Source: Aselliscus stoliczkanus (Eukaryota > Chordata > Mammalia > Chiroptera > Hipposideridae). Taken from it: 64,000 bases of DNA. Shown here piece after piece: positions 57,161 through 64,000 of this stretch (its first letter is position 1; each line of letters begins with the position of its first letter). The position numbers were made by a program, and so were the translations under genes. The DNA is taken from assembly GCA_033961575.1 (NCBI GenBank), contig CM066733.1:138620421-138684420 (forward strand), in the 5' to 3' direction. Below the pieces are notes generated by a model. It made no database searches. It was not told the origin of the DNA and saw nothing but the letters and a program-made list of their open reading frames with translations.

Positions 57161-57367
57161 CCTAATTTAATCTTCACGATAAATCTACACAGCAGTAGCA
57201 AGTCATCTTGGAGACTGAAGGTTGCCTTGACAATTCACTGGCATGATCTGATATTCAAGAGAAGAATAAAATAATCCAATTAAACTGTCTATAATATAGT
57301 CCTGTTCCATGACCAGAACTTATCACAGGTAGTACACCAATCACATTATAATTTAAAAGGTTGTTGG

Positions 57368-57629
57368 GAACAAATAAACAAAAACATATAGACACAAACA
57401 ATAGTTTAGTGGCTATCAGAGGATAATGGGGTAGGGAGTGGTAGAAGAGGATAAAGGAGGTCAAATCTACGGTGATGGAAGGAGAATCGACTCTGGGTGG
57501 CAAACACACTGCATTATAGAGATGATATATTATAGAATTGTACACTTGAAACCCATATAATTTCACTAACCAATGTCACCCCAATAAATTTAATAAAGAT
57601 AAAAAAAGACCAAAACAATAAAAATAAAT
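57368..57629 (+). mobile_element. LINE-1 3' UTR fragment with target-site duplication
   Basis: It covers the end of an L1 3' UTR: 'gtggctatcagaggataatg', 'attgtacacttgaaacccat', 'cactaaccaatgtcacccc' and 'aataaatttaataaag' then an A-rich tail. The repeats aaaaggttgttgg (57355-57367) and aaaaggttgtcgg (57630-57642) differ by one base and mark the insertion. It belongs to a different L1 lineage from the copies at 31.4 and 50.0 kb. Confidence 0.85.
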
Positions 57630-57642
57630 AAAAGGTTGTCGG

Positions 57643-58735
57643 AAAAATAAAACTTACAGCTCCATCTCAATTTTAATATTTGGAGTTTGAATTCATAGCC
57701 AGTTTAGCTCTCAATGGACCTTTTCATGGACTTTTGATATTTTTCCCATGCAGTCGTCACACTTCACACTGTTTTTCATTTGTAATCTTAAAATTGTGAT
57801 TCTAGCTAGCTAGCATCTTTTGAACTTTGCTTTTCAAAACAGATTTTTGTACAGGATTTCTTCGGAACTTAAATTCAGGTCTCTTCTAGCCTTCATCCAT
57901 CTTATTTTCTCATTCTCTTTTTCTTTTCTGTTTTCCCTTTCTTGTTGTTTATTTTTTCTTTGTCACAGTGACTTAGGGCAGTGCCCAGTACTGTGGCACT
58001 CTTCCAAAGCAAGAAGTACTACTGTAGGTTTCTCAAAGTTGAGTCTACTAGAAACCCATCACTTCCAGGGATAGGCCCCCAAATCTATATTTTCAGCAAA
58101 CTGTCCAGAGGAATTCTATATGTACTGGGATAAATCATAAGAGTTTTCAATCTGCCAATTCCTATAAACATTTCTTCTACAGAGGCCTTCTTCATTTATC
58201 AATGTGTATGTGCTGGTTCTGTGAAGATGTGTCCTTCACTCTTTAGACTTGTTATGTACTAAATGTAAACCAAAGATTTTAACACACTCTATTATTTATT
58301 TCAGTGTGTACGAATGGGAAAACACAACGAATTACAACAAGTATAATTTGATCCAAATGTAATTGCTTAAAGTGACATGCCCAACCTGTATCAGCAGAAG
58401 TTACTGATGTAACAGATGTTAATTTCTGGCATTTTATTTTCATGTAAAACTTGACCATTTGTGTCTCTATATTTACCCTCATTATATAAAACCAATCTAA
58501 TTAAACCAACTAAGAACCAATTGTTGATAATAATAAATAAAAACACCCAAGGAAACTTATTCAAAGACTTCATTTAATGATAAATATTTAGTGACTAAAC
58601 ATGTAGGAGGTAAGCTACAACTTAAAATGTAACCTCTTTTGAAAGATTATTTGCTTAATTATTTGTTTTCCATAAAATCTTATCAGATCTATGTGGGTAA
58701 ACATGACTGGCTACTCTAGTCAATCTTGTCACATC
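57643..58735. other. AT-rich stretch, nothing recognised
   Basis: Only chance frames of 60-84 codons. Confidence 0.4.
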
Positions 58736-58739
58736 ACCT

Positions 58740-59645
58740 AACCTGTCACACTCACACTTGCTGTCAGGCTCAGAGAGACACCCAGGTCCTCAAACCCTCC
58801 CTTCCAATAGCTCAGCCGCTTCTTTCCCCTCCTAGCTCTCTCCCTCCAGCTCCTTTCTCTCCTTCTCCTCTTCCTTCTCCTGGTTGCTTCCACTAACCTC
58901 TCTAGATCCCAGGATAGTGAAACACTTCACCCTTTCCCTTGCCAGCATCCCAACTCATTTGTCACCCATCCTTCAGTGTACCCATTCTACAAACCACCTA
59001 CTTTGGATCACTGACTTTTCTGTTCCTATATCACCTACTCAAGAGTGTCTGAGGAAAATCAATTACAAAGACAGAGCTCTCTGAAGGTCAGCATTATCAC
59101 CTCCCAATGCTCTGGGCAGTTCACTCTCCCTCCAGAGACAACTCCAAATAGTCCCCATTTCTTCTGTAAAATCCAGTTTGTCCAGACTTTTACCAGAAGG
59201 CAAATGACTTTACCTGCTCCTTCACACAAAAAACATACAATAAAATGAGTTTTTTAGGGAAAAATGTCCTCCATGTATAGTGTCTACCCATGACCTTTGT
59301 AGCACAGTTCCGTAGGCTCTCCTCCAGTCAGTCCCATCTAGAGTTCAGAGCATTCTGGCTGTTCCAGGATTCTTCTCACTCAATGGTCATCTTGCCTTTG
59401 TATCATCTACCTTTCCTTCTTCAGTGGCTCTAACTGGTCCGCACACAGAATATGTTCACATCCATATAAAATTGCTCTCTGGGTCCCCCATCTTCCACTA
59501 TCTACCATCTCACCCTTCCTATGCACAGCCAAGCCTTTTGAAGGAGTGGTCAAGATTATAAACTTCATAAGGGCAACAAGTATGGCTCCATTGCTCTCTT
59601 CCCCAATTCCAGTGCTTCAATAAATAATTCTCACTGTTTAATCAT
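58740..59645 (+). mobile_element. Probable LINE-2, internally deleted
   Basis: The stretch is pyrimidine-rich as in L2 sense sequence. At 59520-59550 'gcacagccaagccttttgaa', 'ggagtggtca' resembles the L2 ORF2 segment encoding AKLLERVV. It then jumps to a 3'-end-like 'aacttcataagggcaacaag' and 'agtgcttcaataaat'. The earlier part is less certain. Confidence 0.42.
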
Positions 59646-59689
59646 GAGGCTGCCAAAAGGTAGAGTGCCCCATGGCAGAGTGGGGAAAA

Positions 59690-60450
59690 AAGGCTTCAAC
59701 AGGCACGTTATACAACAGAAAATCCAACAGCCAAACACATAAAAAGAGGCTCAACTTCATTAATCATCAGAGAAATAAAAATTAAAACTACAAGGGCACA
59801 CCACTAAAGAACCATCCAGATGGCCACAATAAAGAAGAAAATATGAAAATACTACAGCAGTGTGGGAGAAATTAGGACCCTTATGCATTGTTGGAGGTAG
59901 TATAAATTGGTACATCCATTTTTAAAAAATGTATAGCAATTAACTACTAACTCTGAAAATATGCAAGCCCTATGATCCAGCAACTCCACCCCAAGTACAC
60001 ACCCAACAGATACATACTATAGTAATCCTAGAAGCATTATTTGTAGTAGCCGAAAACAAAACCCAAATTCATCAATGGCAGAATGAATAAACTGTATTAT
60101 AGTCACCCAATGGAATTCTATACAACAATGAAAATGAATGAATGCTACATGCAATAACATGAATGAATTTAACATATTGTTAAGTGAAATAAGCCAGGCA
60201 CAAAAGAGAACATAAAGTATGATTCCATACATGTAAAGTGGAAAAATAAGCAAAATCTATATGGTGTCCAAAGTCAGACCAGTAATTACCCTTGGATTTC
60301 ATTGTGACTGGAAAAGAGCTCTTAGAATGCCGATAATGTTCTGTTTTTGTTTTGTTTTTTTAATTATTTGCTCTTTAGTTTGTGAAACTTCATCAAATTG
60401 TATTTTTCTTTTTCTGAATATATGTTAATTTTGCAATTTAAAAAATTTGA
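59690..60450 (+). mobile_element. Old LINE-1, ORF2 3' part
   Basis: A decayed but ordered L1 ORF2 end: 'aacttcattaatcatcagag', 'aataaaaattaaaactacaa', 'accatccagatggccacaat', 'gacccttatgcattgttgga', 'atgatccagcaactccaccc', 'cgaaaacaaaacccaaattc' and 'aagtgaaataagccaggcac'. Many stops. Older than the other sense L1 copies. Confidence 0.85.
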
Positions 60451-60784
60451 ATATATTGATTGGCCCCTGAGCCTCTTCTCAAATGAGAACACTCTTGGTT
60501 TCCTTCTGTGTCCCCCTGATAGACTCTAAGATTCTCGAGGCCAGAGACTGAGCTTCCTTAGTTCTTGCACAGGATTTGGCACACACTGGCTGTCAACTGA
60601 AGATTCGGGACAAATGGGTGTGCATGCCACCCCAGCCTCGCTGGTAAAATCCTGCTCTCTGATATGCTCCGGACTCCGGAATCCGCATTTTCAGCCCCTC
60701 TGCCGGGCTCCAGGCCTGGACATCTGCCTACAGAACACAGCAGTGACAGTAACCTGCCCTTTGAGAACTGGCTTTGAGTCAGCA

Positions 60785-60869
60785 GCTTTGCACAAAGTAT
60801 CTCTTTTACCCCCTCACCTATGGCCTGCAAGCTAATTATTATTAACCCCCCACCACACACACACACACA

Positions 60870-60904
<35 letters not shown>

Positions 60905-61025
60905 TTTACAGACCAAGAAACTAACGATCCCAGAGGTTAAATAACTTATCTAAAAATACACAGGTTATAAGGTGGAAAAGTAAAGCTGAAACTCAGTTCT
61001 TACTTATCCCAAAACCAGTGATCTT
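60785..61025 (+). repeat. MIR SINE containing a (CA)n expansion
   Basis: 'caagctaattattattaacc' is the MIR attattatccc part. A (CA)n run at 60854-60902, interrupted by GCGC, replaces the usual short link. Then 'attttacagaccaagaaact' and 'cccagaggttaaataactta' resume MIR order (attttacagatgaggaaactgag, gaggttaagtaactt). Confidence 0.7.
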
Positions 61026-61079
61026 TCCACAGACCGACCACATATGACCACAGAGACAACCCATCTGAAACGTAAGTCA

Positions 61080-61810
61080 TTTCTTTTCTCAGAGGCCTGC
61101 TCATTTTCCTGTATTCTTCATCCAGAGTAATGGCATCACCATTCACCGTGTGACCCAGTTGGAGTCCTGAGAAGTGATTTCTCTTCGCCCATCCTTCACA
61201 CTGACTCAGTCACCAGTACTGTTTCCAAGCTTGACAATCCATCCTGTGCCCACCATTCTGAATATCATAGCATTAGTTCAGGCCTCTGTGTTTTCTTTTG
61301 AAGATGACTGTAGCTGTCGGCAAACCACGTCTGCCACTACAGACTTGGGTCTCTCTAATCCATTCTCACGATGCCACCTGAGAATCCTTTGTAAGATGCA
61401 AATCTGAACATGTCTCTCCTCACTGCCTACAGGGAAAGATTCCAACATACCAGCATGGCATACCCTCCTTGACCTGGTCCCTGCCAAGTATTCCAGATCC
61501 TTTCCTCATGACCTCTACTCCTCCTCTCCCTACACCCTGTAACCTGGCCATAAAAAGATTTACTGCTCACAAAAGCACTTCGCTGTTTGCATGTCTTGGG
61601 CCATTGTATGCCAGGGCTCTTATCGCCCTGGAAAACCTTTTCTTGGGCTGTCTACCAGGCAAACTCTGATTCATCTTGTGAGATGCAGCTCCAGCATTTA
61701 TGCCCGTGTCAAGCCCCTCCAACAGAGCTAAAAGCATCCCTTTTACATCACAGGTAGGTTTTGTGCATCCTTCTCTTACAACCCATTTCACAGTGTATTG
61801 CAGTATCCTG
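61080..61810 (+). mobile_element. LINE-2 fragment, ORF2 end and 3' UTR
   Basis: 'ctaatccattctcacgatgc', 'cacctgagaatcc', 'tgcaaatctgaacatgtctc', 'tcctcactgcctacagggaa', 'accagcatggcataccctcc' and 'ttgacctggtccctgcc' follow the L2 order (ccattctcccacgatgcc, aaatctgatcatgtctctcctctgc, agcatggcatacaaggccc, atgatctggcccctgcc). Frames on both strands are translations of this fossil. Confidence 0.75.
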
Positions 61811-61814
61811 CAGT

Positions 61815-63175
61815 CTGCACTTGACTTCCAGGTCATTGGCTCTTCAGAAGCAGACATGTGCCTTTTCCTTTTTTCCATGCTCAGGCCATCATAACAGCAA
61901 GTCAGAAATAAGTGAACAAGTTAATTACCAAATAAAACTGAAGGTAAATGGGTCCATATATTATCTTATTCACAGATCCTTTATTTCTAAGAGTGAATCC
62001 AAAGAGAATGTCTCAAAGAGGAGAAAAAAAAATGGGGGAAACAGATCATTTCTTTGTGTGACAAAAGGACCAATTATGGCCCGAAGTATAAGCTGAAAAC
62101 AACATTCAGCCACTGTGTAAGTGTCCCCAAGAACATAAGACCCTCAGGTTTCTCATTAACAATTTCCTCCTAATACGATGAGATCCATCTGTGATGCTAG
62201 GCAGGGGTTACGGTCAGGAGTCAACGAAAAGGGGGAAAGATCTTTATTGAAGAAGATATTCCTTGGATTCCTAATCTCTGAGCCTCGTGCAGATAACAGT
62301 CCATATTTATCCTCAAATTTTAAGTGGTACACAAATGGTCTAAGATTTATTAGAGATTATTCTCACAGCTAACCAGGATAAAGCATAACATTCAATTTAT
62401 CTCCTGGATCAAGTAAAATTAGAGCACAACAAAAAATAAACATTTTTCAGATCCTTCTATCATTCCTAAAAGGCAGGACAGAACTATGGACATATAATAA
62501 ATAGTCATGTCATGAAGCTATCTCTTCAACATGACAAAACCAAGCAAAGGACAGGTGGGATTGATGGAGATGAGCATGGCTGTGAAGCATGAGGGAGAGA
62601 AGAAACCTGAAGTATCAAAGTTGAGTCAGAGGCCAAGTAATTGTGGGCTGGAATACTTAATTCACCAATCATGCGCCATGCCACCTGGGGTCCCTAAGTA
62701 GAAGGCAGGACACCAGATGATTGACAGAAAGCACTCTCCCACAGAGGTGGAAGCTGATTACAGCGTTCACCGGCCCCACACTGTGTGAAGGCTACAATTT
62801 AAAGGCCCTCGCTGGAAAAAGAATGTGGAAAGAAGTAGCCAACTCCCCCTTGAGACACACAGAAGAGCAATAACTGTGTTGACATTCCCAAAAGAGAAAG
62901 GGGCAAAAGCCTTGTCCTTGCAGCAGCATTCTTTAATTGCCTTTTCTTGCTTCCTTTCTGGAGCAAGAAGGGAGTTGGGTGATGGCAGCTAGATCATGTA
63001 AAAGACCCAAGGGCAGCTGACATGAACTTCTCTCTGGTCTCCATGCACAAAGGCCTTATTATAATACACACATAAAAATGTGTGGGCAAGACTTGGAGGG
63101 TTGGCCCCCACCCCTGCCCCCCAAGTCACTTCCAACCCTGTGCTTTGAATGTATTTGTGTACACACACCTCCTAC
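61815..63175. other. Unique-looking stretch, nothing recognised
   Basis: Chance frames only. A C-rich patch at 63107-63123 gives G runs on the minus strand. Confidence 0.35.
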
Positions 63176-63177
63176 AG

Positions 63178-63262
63178 AAACGTTCTTCGTGTTGCCATGG
63201 AGCTGAAGCCTCCGCAGCTTAGATGGAGGGATCACACTGCTTTTATACCTCCAAGAGCAGAG
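63178..63262 (+). other. Candidate exon of an unidentified gene
   Basis: 'cacacacctcctacag' (ending 63177) is a usable acceptor and GAG|GTAAGA at 63260-63268 a strong donor. A near-ideal Kozak GTTGCCATGG places ATG at 63197, and 22 open codons beginning MELKPPQLRW run in phase 0 to the donor. Joined in phase 0 to the candidate exon at 54.5 kb it hits a TAG, so the two would not form one coding frame. The peptide is not recognised and chance is a real alternative. Confidence 0.25.
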
Positions 63263-64000
63263 GTAAGACTCCCTGAGTAATAGTAACTCCACTTGTATTT
63301 CAGACTTTCAGTTGCTTGTCTTTGTGTTCGCATGAACTCTATTTTTTTTTTTTTAACTTGCTCTTTGTAAGATTACCACAATGGAAGCTGCTGGCAAACG
63401 GATTCTTGTTTTTGTAAAATCAGTATGCAGCAACTTGAGGACATGTGTGATCTGTGGGCTTCCTTCCCCGGGGCCCCTCCCTGCATACAGAGAGAGTCTG
63501 TGACCTTATCACATCTTAGGGGAGTTTATGAGAAATGCAAAATATAAATGACTCCATATTTAGTAAGTATTCTGTGAAACAAATCAAACGTCCTATAACC
63601 AGTAGCTGTTTTCTCTAGCATGATAAATCTTAATATAATTTAGATTCTGAGGAGTACTTTTTCAAATAGGCCTCAACAATCAAAACCATATCTATAATAC
63701 TTTTACAAATATAGCTATACTTCTGCAAGATCCTCTTGGGTTTCGTTTCAAAGCTCAGCTATTACTTTACTGTTTAAAAATCAAATAGCGAATCTAAAAA
63801 AAAGCAACACAAAGCAACTCCCTAATGCAACCTCAATAATTATGCCACCTCTCCTTTTCAGATTTTGCAGTCCTCTAAGAAAATGGTGATTTGGCTTCTA
63901 CAAAATCAAGTGTAAAGGAGTTAAAGAAAAGGATTTTGATTTCCTACCTGGAAATCTGCTTTCGGTCCTAGTCACCCATTCTCATAATCTTGAGTCTCAA
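63263..64000. other. AT-rich stretch to the window end, nothing recognised
   Basis: No open frame, RNA gene or repeat family that I can name. Confidence 0.4.

Overview
The window looks like nuclear DNA of a placental mammal. It is AT-rich and crowded with MIR, L2, L1 and hAT (MER5A, MER20) fossils plus microsatellites. No rRNA, intact tRNA or long gene-like ORF was found. The youngest repeats are eight copies of a tRNA-derived SINE whose head reads GGCCGGCCGAGTGGCGC with a GGTTCGGGTCCC B box. I recall this type from horseshoe and leaf-nosed bats (Rhin-1), so a rhinolophoid bat is my best guess. That is inference from memory; a related laurasiatherian is not excluded.

Layout. 1-13 kb: an L1 3' end (2.07-2.8 kb), a very old antisense L1 (4.4-5.9 kb) carrying a SINE, MER5A, a CTCF-like site (7.65 kb), a (GA)n run, a GC-richer unique stretch (9.6-11.2 kb), a 231-nt purine tract (11.46-11.69 kb) and an antisense SINE. 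13-28 kb: L2, MIR and MER20 fossils, a long-form SINE, CA and TA microsatellites, and two candidate conserved non-coding blocks (one at 10.3 kb, one at 21.4 kb). 28-43.6 kb: a long-form SINE, a MER20 split by an L1, a 37-bp tRNA-Thr 5'-half insertion with a 15-bp target-site duplication, a 1.9-kb antisense L2 and further SINEs. 43.6-64 kb: a largely unique stretch with a perfect 13-bp hairpin and a second CTCF-like site, then the youngest L1 (ORF2 C-terminal part), dense MIR and L2, and two exon-like sequences (54.5 and 63.2 kb).

No protein-coding gene can be demonstrated. The window is best read as intergenic or deep intronic DNA. The only host-gene hints are two exon-like segments on the + strand, each with an AG acceptor, a Kozak-context ATG and a strong GT donor. 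I do not recognise either. The open reading frames seen elsewhere are explained by repeats or chance. No new multi-gene system was seen. The most distinctive item is the tailless tRNA-half retropseudogene at 32.57 kb.
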